Below, piece after piece: positions 1 to 8,160 of a stretch of DNA of 64,000 nt (within the stretch, counting starts at the first letter, position 1; each line of letters begins with the position of its first letter). Under the pieces are notes generated by a model that worked only from the letters and a program-made list of their open reading frames with translations, did not search any database and was not told where the DNA came from. A program made the translations under genes and the position numbers. Source of the DNA: Sphingobium sp. 15-1. GTDB taxonomy: Bacteria > Pseudomonadota > Alphaproteobacteria > Sphingomonadales > Sphingomonadaceae. The stretch covers positions 1-64,000 of the forward strand of contig NZ_JABXJG010000002.1 of NCBI RefSeq assembly GCF_013375535.1, in the 5' to 3' direction.

Positions 1-24
1 ATGAGCAGCGTCTATAACACTGCC

Positions 25-954
25 ATGAATATCAGGCAGCTTCGCTATTTTCTTGCCGTCGCGCAGGAATTGAATTTTACCCGCGCCGCCGAAAAGGTCG
101 GCATAGCGCAGCCGCCGCTCAGCCAGCAGATCCTCAGCCTTGAGCAGGATTTGCGCACGCAGCTTTTTATCCGCGAGAAGCGCAACGTCCGCCTGACGCC
201 TGCGGGCGAGGTGCTGGTCGATTATGCGCATCGGGTCATCAACGCCGCCGCCGCCGCGGAGGCCGCAGTCCATATGGTCGAGCGGGGCGCGCGCGCCAAT
301 CTGCGCGTGGGCGCGATCTATTCGGCCGTTTATTCCTTCCTGCCCGCTGTGTTGCGCGATTTCAGCGTCCGCGTTCCCAATGCGGAGATCAACCTAACCG
401 AAATGACGATCGCGCAGCAGATCGCGGGTCTGAACGAAGGGGTGATCGAGATCGGCCTGCTGCGTGGTCCGATCCACCAGCGCGATATTCATACCGAAAT
501 CCTGTACCGGGAGCGGCTGACCGTCGCGATACCGGCGAGCATGGCCGACGAATTTGGCGATAGCATCAGCCTGTCGGAAATTGCCAACCGGCCGCTGGTC
601 GCTGTCGCGCGCGGACCGCAGCGCGGCTATTCCGACCGCGTGCTGGACGTGTTCGATACCAATGAGTTGGAGCCGAACATCGCGCATGAGGTTTCCGACA
701 TGCACACGGCGGTATGTCTGGTAGCGGCCGGACTGGGCGTCTCGATTGTTCCTGCGATCATGGAGCTGATGCAGACAACTGGCGTCGTCTATCGCCCGCT
801 CCAGGACGAGACGGTCGGCATCACCTTTGCCTTGGCGACCAGAAAGGATGCGGAGTCGCCTCTGCTCGATCACTTCATCGACGCGGCGCGCAAGCAGGCG
901 GAGATAATGCTCCCGCTCCATCCGAACATTTTCATAAGGCGCCCTGCAAGCTGA
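25..954 (+). CDS. LysR-family transcriptional regulator (CatR/BenM-like)
   Basis: This is a DNA-binding regulator with an N-terminal winged helix-turn-helix (about residues 3-60, including FTRAAEKVGIAQPPLSQQI) and a C-terminal periplasmic-binding-protein-like effector domain (about 85-300). The N-terminal MNIRQLRYFLAV is the usual LysR opening, so I place the start at 25; an in-frame ATG at position 1 would add eight residues and cannot be excluded because the window begins there. The length of 309 residues is normal. It is followed by a strong terminator and faces the minus-strand MFS/ALDH genes convergently. Relatives control aromatic catabolism; the effector is unknown. Confidence 0.9.
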   Translation: MNIRQLRYFLAVAQELNFTRAAEKVGIAQPPLSQQILSLEQDLRTQLFIREKRNVRLTPAGEVLVDYAHRVINAAAAAEAAVHMVERGARANLRVGAIYSAVYSFLPAVLRDFSVRVPNAEINLTEMTIAQQIAGLNEGVIEIGLLRGPIHQRDIHTEILYRERLTVAIPASMADEFGDSISLSEIANRPLVAVARGPQRGYSDRVLDVFDTNELEPNIAHEVSDMHTAVCLVAAGLGVSIVPAIMELMQTTGVVYRPLQDETVGITFALATRKDAESPLLDHFIDAARKQAEIMLPLHPNIFIRRPAS

Positions 955-1008
955 GCATTGCGGCGCTGTGGCTCATGGATCGAGCTTGCTCTATGTCGTT
1001 ATGAACTG

Positions 1009-1048
1009 ATCGCGCGCAAAACCAGCTTGGCTTTGCGCGCGATTTTTT
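1009..1048 (+). terminator. Rho-independent terminator of the LysR gene
   Basis: A perfect 12-bp stem (ATCGCGCGCAAA paired with TTTGCGCGCGAT) closes an 11-nt loop and is followed directly by six T residues on the plus strand. No A-run precedes it, so it should work mainly for the LysR transcript and not for the convergent MFS gene. Confidence 0.85.
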
Positions 1049-1063
1049 GGCTTTTGGGGACTG

Positions 1064-2683
1064 TCAGGCCATTCCCAAAGCCGCGCGTTGCGCGACACGC
1101 TCGTCGCTTTCAAGGTGCCGTGCTGCGTAGACCAGCGCCAATATGGCGAAAGGAAGTGTCCCCAGCGCGCACAATATGGCGAAGCGCAGATCTCCGGTCG
1201 CGTCGCTGATCAGGCCGACCGTATAGGGGCCAAGGCCAAGGCCTAATATGTTGGCGCCGAGCGAATACATGGCGAAGGCGGTACCACGCAGTCGTGGCGT
1301 TACAAGATCCTGGGTCGTCGCCTGGTTGGGGGCAAACCACATCGGCACGAAGAAGGTGGAAACTGCGAACGCGGCATAGAAGAGTGGAATGTTCTGCGTC
1401 GTGAACTGAACCAGGCTGGCTAGAGTGAAGATGGCAGCCGTGAGGCAGGTAAACCACAGACGTCCGGTGGCCATCCGGCGTCGCGCAAAGTCGGCCAGAT
1501 AGCCGCTGACGGTGATGCCGAGGCCACCGCAGATAGCCGCGACGGCACCAAGCTGGAGGCCGCTGGCGGCGGTGAAGCCCAGATAACGGTTGGCATAGAC
1601 GAAGACAAAGCCCGTCGTAGCGTTCATCCCGAAGGCGAGAAATCCCCCGGCGAGGGTCAGCGCGCGGAATGTGCGCGAGGAGGTCAGCATGCTCGCTGCT
1701 TCGGTATCGCGCAGGCGGAGCGACTGGAACCAGCTGGCAACCGCATAGAAGGCGATCGACATCGCCACCCACTGGATTACGTTGCTGGTGATCTCCAGCC
1801 CCGCCACATGGCCCACGACGGGGCGTCGCTCCGGCGTCAAAAGCCCGTCGGTAAAGCGGACGATGAAAAAGCAGAAGATGGCCGCGACCGCGAGCCAGGT
1901 CAGATTCTTGACGATCTCGCGCCGGGGATAGCCTTCGCGCGCGAGGCGCAGGACATTCCACGGCGGCAGCATGGCGGAGGCTTCCCTAAGAGCGCTACGG
2001 AACGGCTTGGGGTCGCCCATATGGACAACGCCTTCCAGTCGTCCGCGCACAGGTTCCCGGATCGTCAGGACGATCAGCAGGGCGAGAAGCAGGCCGGGAA
2101 CGCCCACCGCCATGAACGCGGCCTGCCAGCCCGCAAGGCCAAAAGGAGCAAGGGCGCGATCGGGGAAATGAGACTGCCAGAAGGCGACGACCGATCCGCC
2201 GATCACCAGCGAAAGACCAGCGCCGACATAGACGCCGATCGAATAGAGGCCGAGCACTGTCGCCCGCTGCGACTTTTCAAAATAGTCGCCCAGGATCGAG
2301 ACGGCGGCTGGCGTCGAACTGGCTTCCCCGACCCCGACGCCCACGCGAGCGAGGCCAAGTTGCGCGAAGCTGCCTGCCGCGCCGGACAGCGCCGTCATGA
2401 CCGACCAGAAGGACAGGCCCAACGCCAGCGTGCGCACGCGGCTCCAGCCATCCGCCAGGCGAGCAAGGGCGATGCCGAAAAGCCCGTAAAAGAGCGCGAA
2501 CGTGGTGCCGTAGAGAATGCCGAGCTGGGCATCGGACACGCCGAGATCGTGCTTCAGAAACGGAGCCAGCACTGTGACGATCTGACGGTCGATATAGCTG
2601 AAGGCATAGACGCTGACCAGAACGGCAAGGATATACCACCGATACCAGGCCGGCTCAGTCTTGTTCTGGATCGTCATGTGCAT
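1064..2683 (-). CDS. MFS transporter (spinster/ACS-like)
   Basis: This is a 12-TM-type major facilitator protein of 539 residues, longer than average because of an insert between the two halves (about residues 210-330). The early motif YAFSYIDRQIVTVLAPFL and the loop 2-3 region with RLADGWSRV are typical of the spinster-like/anion:cation symporter branch seen in sphingomonad catabolic clusters. The start at 2683 overlaps the stop of the upstream MFS gene; a second in-frame ATG at 2677 forms an ATGA overlap, so the two carriers are probably translationally coupled. The likely role is uptake or efflux of an aromatic acid or pathway intermediate; the substrate is unknown. Confidence 0.85.
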   Translation of the reverse strand: MHMTIQNKTEPAWYRWYILAVLVSVYAFSYIDRQIVTVLAPFLKHDLGVSDAQLGILYGTTFALFYGLFGIALARLADGWSRVRTLALGLSFWSVMTALSGAAGSFAQLGLARVGVGVGEASSTPAAVSILGDYFEKSQRATVLGLYSIGVYVGAGLSLVIGGSVVAFWQSHFPDRALAPFGLAGWQAAFMAVGVPGLLLALLIVLTIREPVRGRLEGVVHMGDPKPFRSALREASAMLPPWNVLRLAREGYPRREIVKNLTWLAVAAIFCFFIVRFTDGLLTPERRPVVGHVAGLEITSNVIQWVAMSIAFYAVASWFQSLRLRDTEAASMLTSSRTFRALTLAGGFLAFGMNATTGFVFVYANRYLGFTAASGLQLGAVAAICGGLGITVSGYLADFARRRMATGRLWFTCLTAAIFTLASLVQFTTQNIPLFYAAFAVSTFFVPMWFAPNQATTQDLVTPRLRGTAFAMYSLGANILGLGLGPYTVGLISDATGDLRFAILCALGTLPFAILALVYAARHLESDERVAQRAALGMA

Positions 2684-3924
2684 GGGGCCTCACTGGGTTC
2701 GAACGATGGGGGAGGCGCTGATCCGACCGGCACCGGCCAACGGGTGCCTGCGATCAGCGTGAGAAAGACAAGCCCGCCGGAGAGCAGGAAGGCGCCCCTG
2801 AGCGAGCCTATTTCGACGATATGGCCAAATAGGGCGCTGCCAAGGGTCAGCCCGCCGAAGATGGATGAATAGAAGATGCCGATCGCTCTGCCGACCATCG
2901 GAGCGGGGGCGGTCGCCTGCGCCGCGATGTTGCAGATGGTAAGCGACGCGACCCAGGCGGCGCCAGCGGCGAACAGCTGAACCGTGGCGACCATCCAGTG
3001 CGTCGCCAACGGCAATGTCAGCAGCGCGACTGCGGTGATTGATGTGCTCCAGCGAAAGATCGTCTCGCGCGGGTAGCGCTCCAGCAAGGGCCGGATACCA
3101 AAGGAAATGGCGAGCGCGCCAATGCCAAGCGCGCTCATGGTGATGCCATAGGTCAGGGCGGTTCCGCGCAATTGCACTCGCGCCAGAAGGGGCAGGAGCG
3201 CCCAGATCGGGCTGGCGCAAGCGGTATAGGCGAACATCCGCAGCGCGATCGCGCGCATGTCCTGGTCGCCAATTGCGTAGCGCAGCCCTTCGGCTAGAAG
3301 TGAACCAAAGGACTGGCGTTGAATTTTTCGTTCGACCGGCGGGCGCGGCGCGACAAGCAACAGCAGCAAAACCATGCCACACATGCCCGCATTGACGCCA
3401 AAGGCCCAATTGACGCTGCCGCCCGCGACCAGCCCGCCGCCCAGCGCCGGCCCCAGACAGCGGGCGAGATTGAAGGCGACGGCCAGAGAAGCTACACCGG
3501 CGGCGATCATCGCGGGCGGCACGCTATCCCTGACCGCGGCCATGGATGTGGGGCCGAAAAAGGCTTGCCCCGCCCCGAACAGGCCGCACAGCAGCAGCAG
3601 CAGCAAAGGTGTCATCGCCTGGCCGAGGCCCGCAACCATTGCCGCCAGAGCGGCCGCGAACATAAGGAGATAGGCGAAGGCGATCAGACGCCAGCGATCA
3701 AAGACATCGGCCAGCACTCCGGTAGGCAGGGCGAAGATCATCAGGGGAAAGGATATCAAAGACTGGATCAGCGCGACTTGCGCGGACGAGCCGATGTCCG
3801 TCATCAGCCAGGCCGACGCCACCGACTGGATCTGGGTGCCAAGATTGGATGCGACCGTCGCTACCCAAAGCAGAGCGAACGGTCGGCTATTCCATAATCT
3901 TTCTACAGGCCCGCCGGTGGACAT
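2674..3924 (-). CDS. MFS transporter, EntS/MFS_3-type (DHA3-like)
   Basis: A 416-residue MFS protein of the MFS_3 (enterobactin exporter-like) branch. It begins MSTGGPVERLWNSRPFALLW and ends shortly after TRWPVPVG. I chose 3924 because the longer reading frame (to 4134) runs antisense into the aldehyde dehydrogenase gene and lacks family similarity, whereas 3924 leaves an 11-nt gap after that gene. It has a recognisable paralogue at 14048-15253: both carry a VGRA/AGRA-x-G-x-F motif about 65 residues before a shared RWPVP near the C-terminus. It forms an operon with the aldehyde dehydrogenase upstream and the second MFS gene downstream. Confidence 0.85.
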   Translation of the reverse strand: MSTGGPVERLWNSRPFALLWVATVASNLGTQIQSVASAWLMTDIGSSAQVALIQSLISFPLMIFALPTGVLADVFDRWRLIAFAYLLMFAAALAAMVAGLGQAMTPLLLLLLCGLFGAGQAFFGPTSMAAVRDSVPPAMIAAGVASLAVAFNLARCLGPALGGGLVAGGSVNWAFGVNAGMCGMVLLLLLVAPRPPVERKIQRQSFGSLLAEGLRYAIGDQDMRAIALRMFAYTACASPIWALLPLLARVQLRGTALTYGITMSALGIGALAISFGIRPLLERYPRETIFRWSTSITAVALLTLPLATHWMVATVQLFAAGAAWVASLTICNIAAQATAPAPMVGRAIGIFYSSIFGGLTLGSALFGHIVEIGSLRGAFLLSGGLVFLTLIAGTRWPVPVGSAPPPSFEPSEAPCT

Positions 3925-3935
3925 CGTCGCCACTC

Positions 3936-5429
3936 TCAATTCAGGTTGAGCGTGATAGCCTTGACCTCGGTGTAGGATTCGATGGCGTCGAAGCCGCGCT
4001 CGCGCCCCCAGCCGGACTGCTTGAAGCCGCCATAGGGCAGCGACGCATCGGCGGCCGAATGGACATTCACGCCCACCGCGCCCGACTTGATCCGCCGGGC
4101 CAGACGATGGGCGATCCGCACGTCGCTGGTCCACACGCTCGCCGACAGGCCATAGGGCGAGGCATTGGCGCGGGCCGCAATGACGTCCAGATCGTCATCG
4201 TCCCTGAAGGTCATGGTCGAGAGGACCGGGCCGAAAATTTCTTCGTCGACGACGGACATGCCGGGCCGGGTTCCGGTAAGGATGGTCGGTTCGATGAAAT
4301 AGCCGCGATCGCCCACGCGCTTGCCGCCGACGCGGACCTGGGCGCCCTGCTCCTGGCCGGCGACCAGATAGCCGGTGACACGGTCAAGCTGGGTCTGAGA
4401 AATGACCGGACCCAGATCGGAATCATCGTCCAGCCCGTAGCCGACCTTCATCTTCGACGCGATGGCGGCGATGCGGTCCACCAGATCGTCATGAATCGCT
4501 TCATGGGCAAAGAGCCGCGACCCGGCGGCGCAGACCTGCCCGGCGTGGAAGAAGATGGCGCGCGCGGCACCAGCGGCGGCCGCATCGAGATCGGCGTCGG
4601 GGAACACGATGACCGGCGACTTGCCGCCGAGTTCCAGCGTCACCCGCTTCAGATTGCCGGTGGCGGCGTGAAGGATTTTCTTGCCGGTTTCGGTCGAACC
4701 GGTGAAGGAAACCTTGTCGATTCCCGCATGTTCGGAGATCGCCGCGCCCACGGGGTTGCCGCAGCCGGTGACGATGTTGAGGACGCCCGCCGGAATGCCC
4801 GCCTCAAGCGCCAGTTCGGCCATGCGCAGCGCCGTCAGCGGCGTCAGTTCGGCCGGCTTCAGGACGATTGTGCAACCACTTGCGAGCGCAGGCGCGACCT
4901 TCCAGGAGAAAAGGTTGAGCGGAAAATTCCACGGCAGGATCTGGCCAACCACCCCGACCGGTTCCCGAAGCGTGTAGGCCGCCCATTCGCCGGGCAGGGA
5001 CACGTTGGGCGAGGTGCCCTCGATCTTGGTCGCCCAGCCCGCCATGTAGCGGAACATCTCGCTGACATTGGGAATGTCGGCGTTGCGGCAGAAGGTCAGC
5101 GGCTTTCCGGAGTTGATAGATTCGAGCTGCGCCAGTTCGTCGCCATGCGCCTCGATCAGTTCCGCATAACGGATCATCAGGCGCGCGCGCTGGTTCGGCT
5201 TGACCTTGGCCCAGTCGCCTTCAAAGGCGCGGCGCGCGGCTGCTACTGCCAGGTCGACATCTTCGGCGGTCCCGGCTGCCGATGTCGCAATGACATTGCC
5301 GTTGCCAGGATCGATGATATCGAGCCGTTTGCCCGAGCGGCTTTCCACGGCCTTCCCGTTGATGATGAGCTGGTGCTGTTTTTCGAGGAAGGCGCGCGCG
5401 GGGGCGTTGATCCGCTCGTGGAAACTCAT
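3936..5429 (-). CDS. NAD(P)-dependent aldehyde dehydrogenase
   Basis: This is an ALDH-superfamily enzyme of 497 residues that oxidises an aldehyde to a carboxylic acid. Visible features are PWNF (Asn168), FTGSTETGK, the general base Glu266 in LELGGKSP and the nucleophile Cys300 in GQVCAAGS, at nearly the same spacing as classical ALDH2 enzymes. The start at 5429 has an AGGAGAG Shine-Dalgarno six bases upstream; an upstream extension to 5525 is possible but lacks similarity. It is divergent from a ferredoxin gene and leads an operon with two MFS carriers. A plausible role is oxidising the aldehyde formed after P450 hydroxylation or dealkylation. Confidence 0.93.
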   Translation of the reverse strand: MSFHERINAPARAFLEKQHQLIINGKAVESRSGKRLDIIDPGNGNVIATSAAGTAEDVDLAVAAARRAFEGDWAKVKPNQRARLMIRYAELIEAHGDELAQLESINSGKPLTFCRNADIPNVSEMFRYMAGWATKIEGTSPNVSLPGEWAAYTLREPVGVVGQILPWNFPLNLFSWKVAPALASGCTIVLKPAELTPLTALRMAELALEAGIPAGVLNIVTGCGNPVGAAISEHAGIDKVSFTGSTETGKKILHAATGNLKRVTLELGGKSPVIVFPDADLDAAAAGAARAIFFHAGQVCAAGSRLFAHEAIHDDLVDRIAAIASKMKVGYGLDDDSDLGPVISQTQLDRVTGYLVAGQEQGAQVRVGGKRVGDRGYFIEPTILTGTRPGMSVVDEEIFGPVLSTMTFRDDDDLDVIAARANASPYGLSASVWTSDVRIAHRLARRIKSGAVGVNVHSAADASLPYGGFKQSGWGRERGFDAIESYTEVKAITLNLN

Positions 5430-5643
5430 GTCAATCTCTCCTGATGATATCAAGCTTGGCTCAGACGTACGCTGCATGGCCTCGTTGGAAACAATATGAT
5501 TTTCGTTTGCTTCAAATGACGTCACAACTGGCGCATTTGTGAATAGGATTCATCTTGTAGTGGATGAAACGTCACTTGAATCAAAATGAGCTTTGCCACA
5601 CCCTCAGTCGCGAGCCGAAAAGGCGCGACGAGAGGAGTTTGGA
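5430..5643. promoter_or_regulatory. Divergent promoter region between ALDH and ferredoxin genes
   Basis: This AT-richer spacer of 214 bp must hold both promoters. It contains an inverted repeat, CAAATG at 5513-5518 and CATTTG at 5534-5539, and the decamer TTGAATCAAA at 5576-5585. The reverse complement of that decamer, TTTGATTCAA, recurs at 10270-10279 just upstream of the LysR gene. These could be operators for that regulator. No -35/-10 pair is assigned. Confidence 0.4.
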
Positions 5644-5841
5644 ATGCGTATCGAGATTTTCCCTGAAAAGTGCATCGGCGTCGGTCAGTGCGTCGTCGCT
5701 GCGCCGGACCTTTTCGAGCAGAATGAAGATGACGGGATCGTCTATCTGGTCCGCGACGATGCGCCTGAAGATCGGCGCGACGCCGCGATCGCGGCCGCGC
5801 GGTTGTGTCCGACGCTGGCCATTGTGGTGCATGACGACTGA
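5644..5841 (+). CDS. [3Fe-4S]-type P450 ferredoxin
   Basis: A 65-residue ferredoxin that should pass single electrons to a P450. The cluster ligands are in CIGVGQC near the N-terminus and in LCP near the C-terminus. The residue at the usual second-Cys position is Val, as in the FdxE/P450-type ferredoxins that bind [3Fe-4S] (or low-potential) clusters. The start at 5644 follows GAGAGGAG with good spacing; the longer frame from 5593 has no such site. It stands alone, divergent from the ALDH gene and bounded downstream by a hairpin. The only reductase gene in this region is at 6685-7920. Confidence 0.88.
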   Translation: MRIEIFPEKCIGVGQCVVAAPDLFEQNEDDGIVYLVRDDAPEDRRDAAIAAARLCPTLAIVVHDD

Positions 5842-5849
5842 GGCCGGGT

Positions 5850-5879
5850 GCTCCGGCTGGTCTGATAGCCAGCCGGAGC
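5850..5879. terminator. Hairpin between convergent ferredoxin and SDR genes
   Basis: A perfect 11-bp inverted repeat (GCTCCGGCTGG with CCAGCCGGAGC) surrounds an 8-nt loop in the 43-bp gap between two convergent stop codons. The T-run after it is weak (CTGTTTC), so it is best read as a bidirectional transcription or RNA-stability barrier. Confidence 0.6.
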
Positions 5880-5884
5880 CTGTT

Positions 5885-6688
5885 TCAATGTACGCCACGC
5901 CAGGCGAGGGTGCCGCCGTCCACGCGGAAAACAGCGCCCGTCGAAAAAGATGCCTCCGCTGAAGCGAGGAAGCAGACCAGCAGGGCCACTTCCTCCGGCG
6001 TCCCCAGCCTTTGAATGAGATGCGGTCCCCAGAGCCGCTTGGCTGCCGCTTCGCGATCTTCAAAGGATTCCAGACTGTGCGAGAGCATCGGCGTGTCGAT
6101 CGCGCCCGGTGCATAGGCGTTGCAGCGTATGCCATAGGGGGCAAGATCGATCGCGGCCCCCTGGGTCAGCAGGGCGACCGCCGCTTTGCTGGGACCATAG
6201 GTGGGAAGGCCGGGATAAGCGACCGAGCTTGCGACCGATGCGCCGTTGACGACAGCGGGGGAAAGGGAGGAGCGCTTGAGATAGGGCGTGGCATATTTCA
6301 TCGCCAGCCAGGTCGCCTTCAGATTGACGTCCATGACCGTGTCCCAGATTTCCTCGGTCAGCGTCTCGATCGTCTCGACCCTTTTCGCCACCGCATCGTC
6401 GGTGATGCCGGCATTGTTGACCAGCACGTCGATGCCGCCCGCTTGCTCCGCCGTCCGATCGATCATGGCCTTGATCGCGCCGCCGTCACGCAGGTCGGTC
6501 CTGACGAACAGCGCTTTCGCGCCTTCCCGCCGCACGAGTTCGGCAGTCTCTTCGCCTGCTTCTTCCTTCACATCCGCAATGGTGACGAAAGCGGCGCTTT
6601 CGCGGGCCGCCTGCACTGCGATGGCGCGGCCCATACCCTGGGCCGCGCCGGTGACGATGACTTTGCGTTCGGACAGGCGTGCATTCAC
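5885..6688 (-). CDS. SDR-family oxidoreductase
   Basis: A classical short-chain dehydrogenase of 267 residues with the cofactor motif TGAAQGMG near the N-terminus, NNAG, and an active-site Tyr/Lys in YGPSK. It probably oxidises the hydroxyl group made by the neighbouring P450. The GTG start at 6688 overlaps the stop codon of the ferredoxin reductase (GTGA) with AAGGAG upstream; an overlapping ATG is out of frame. It is the last gene of the SDR-P450-ferredoxin-reductase-SDR operon and ends at a convergent hairpin. Confidence 0.9.
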   Translation of the reverse strand: MNARLSERKVIVTGAAQGMGRAIAVQAARESAAFVTIADVKEEAGEETAELVRREGAKALFVRTDLRDGGAIKAMIDRTAEQAGGIDVLVNNAGITDDAVAKRVETIETLTEEIWDTVMDVNLKATWLAMKYATPYLKRSSLSPAVVNGASVASSVAYPGLPTYGPSKAAVALLTQGAAIDLAPYGIRCNAYAPGAIDTPMLSHSLESFEDREAAAKRLWGPHLIQRLGTPEEVALLVCFLASAEASFSTGAVFRVDGGTLAWRGVH

Positions 6689-7920
6689 GCGGCAGTCTCC
6701 TTGTTGACGAGTTGTTTGAGATCGAAGGCCGGATCGCCGACCTGCTCGCGCGTCGGACTGATCTTCATGCGAAGGAGCTTGCGCGCCTGCATATGATCCG
6801 GGAGGCGGCTCACCGACTCCACGGCGACCAGCGTGTCCCCCCGGTAGCAATAGGCGGAAAAATTGCCCGTCGCCGGATCGCAACGCACAACGACATCCTC
6901 ATCGCCCCGCGCCAGACCTGCCATTTGCAATCGCAGGCCCGCCTGATCGCTCCAGAAAGTCGGCACCTGATCATAAGTTGCAACCTTGCCGGTCAACCGA
7001 TCGGCCACGCAGCGCGCCTGATCGACCGCGTTTTGCACCGACTCGAGACGGACCATGCGGTTGTCATCCGCCGCGAAGGGGAAGGCCGCGCAGTCGCCGA
7101 TCGAAGAGATAGCGGGATCTTCGGTCAGCAGAAGCTCATTCACCACGATCCCGTTATGAACGGTCAGCCCGCAGGCGGCGGCAAGCTCACTGTTCGGCAC
7201 CACGCCGATCGACACAAGAACGAGGTCTGCGGCGATGCGCTCGCCCGATCCCAGTTCGACGCTGCTGACATGGCCATCGGTGGAATGAAGCGCGACTACC
7301 GCCTCATTGAACGAGAAGGTCACGCCGCGTGCCTCATGCGCCGCCTGCACCGCCTCGGAAACCGGAGCGCTGACCACACGGCCCAGGGCACGGCTGCCGG
7401 CTTCGATGACGCGAACATCGATTTTTGCGTCGCACGCGATGGAAGCGGCCTCCAGGCCCAGGAAGCCCGCGCCGATGACCACCAGCTTCGTTGCCCGTGC
7501 CAGCCCTTGCATCAACGCCTTGGCATCCTCGATGGTGCGCAGCGATACGACGCCCGATGTCTGGCCTTCGACGCAGGGCAATGCGCGGTTGCGGGTGCCG
7601 GTCGCAATGATGAGATGCGAATAGGGCAGGAACGCGCCGGAGCGAAGATTGACCTGCTTCAATTCCCGGTCGATCGTCTCGACCGGTGCCTCGCCCCGGA
7701 AATCGATCGCGTGATCCGCGAAGAATTTCGGTTCCTGCATGAAAAGCATGGATTCCGGCGCCGACCCGGCAAGAAAGGCTTTGGACAAGGGCGGGCGCTG
7801 GTAGGGCGGATGCACCTCGTCACCGACCATGGTGATCGAGCCGGCAAAGCCATTTTCGCGCAGGGAAGAGGCAAGCTGTAAGCCCGCCTGCCCCGCACCG
7901 ATGATGACGACGTCGCTCAT
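6685..7920 (-). CDS. NAD(P)H-dependent ferredoxin reductase (FAD)
   Basis: A 411-residue flavoprotein of the putidaredoxin-reductase/BphA4 type that moves electrons from NAD(P)H to the P450 ferredoxin. It shows the FAD-binding GAGQAG at residues 7-12, PPYQRPPLSK, a second dinucleotide fold with IGAGFLGLEAA, and the FAD-contacting IGDCAAF. The start at 7920 overlaps the upstream ferredoxin stop (ATGA). It is the only such reductase in the window, so it may serve both ferredoxins and more than one P450. Confidence 0.93.
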   Translation of the reverse strand: MSDVVIIGAGQAGLQLASSLRENGFAGSITMVGDEVHPPYQRPPLSKAFLAGSAPESMLFMQEPKFFADHAIDFRGEAPVETIDRELKQVNLRSGAFLPYSHLIIATGTRNRALPCVEGQTSGVVSLRTIEDAKALMQGLARATKLVVIGAGFLGLEAASIACDAKIDVRVIEAGSRALGRVVSAPVSEAVQAAHEARGVTFSFNEAVVALHSTDGHVSSVELGSGERIAADLVLVSIGVVPNSELAAACGLTVHNGIVVNELLLTEDPAISSIGDCAAFPFAADDNRMVRLESVQNAVDQARCVADRLTGKVATYDQVPTFWSDQAGLRLQMAGLARGDEDVVVRCDPATGNFSAYCYRGDTLVAVESVSRLPDHMQARKLLRMKISPTREQVGDPAFDLKQLVNKETAA

Positions 7921-8138
7921 GCAGCGGCCGCCCCCGTCGGTTCGTCCTCTTCGACGATGATCGCGAGCGAAGGGCATTTGCGGGCCGCACCGCGCACCGC
8001 ATCGTACAGTTCGGGGGGTGGGTTGTCCTGAAGCAGGACGACGACCCCGTCCTCCTCCCGCTGGTCGAAAACCTGAGCGCTGGAAAGGACGCACAGCCCG
8101 GCGCCGACGCACAGATCCTGTCTGATATGGATTTTCAT
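7917..8138 (-). CDS. [3Fe-4S]-type P450 ferredoxin
   Basis: A 73-residue ferredoxin with CVGAGLC near residue 10 and KCP near residue 55. Like the one at 5644-5841, it lacks the second Cys of a normal 4Fe-4S motif. It lies 22 nt downstream of the P450 gene and overlaps the reductase gene, so P450, ferredoxin and reductase form one class I electron-transfer set. The C-terminal tail (EEDEPTGAAAA) is acidic then Ala-rich. AGAGGGT precedes the ATG. Confidence 0.9.
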   Translation of the reverse strand: MKIHIRQDLCVGAGLCVLSSAQVFDQREEDGVVVLLQDNPPPELYDAVRGAARKCPSLAIIVEEDEPTGAAAA

Positions 8139-8160
8139 GTCTACCCTCTGCTTTTTGGGC

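Noticed and set aside
4681..4977. Short Ser/Ala-rich frames inside the aldehyde dehydrogenase gene and similar ones in other genes
   Set aside because: They are out-of-frame shadows with no start signals inside strongly conserved enzymes.
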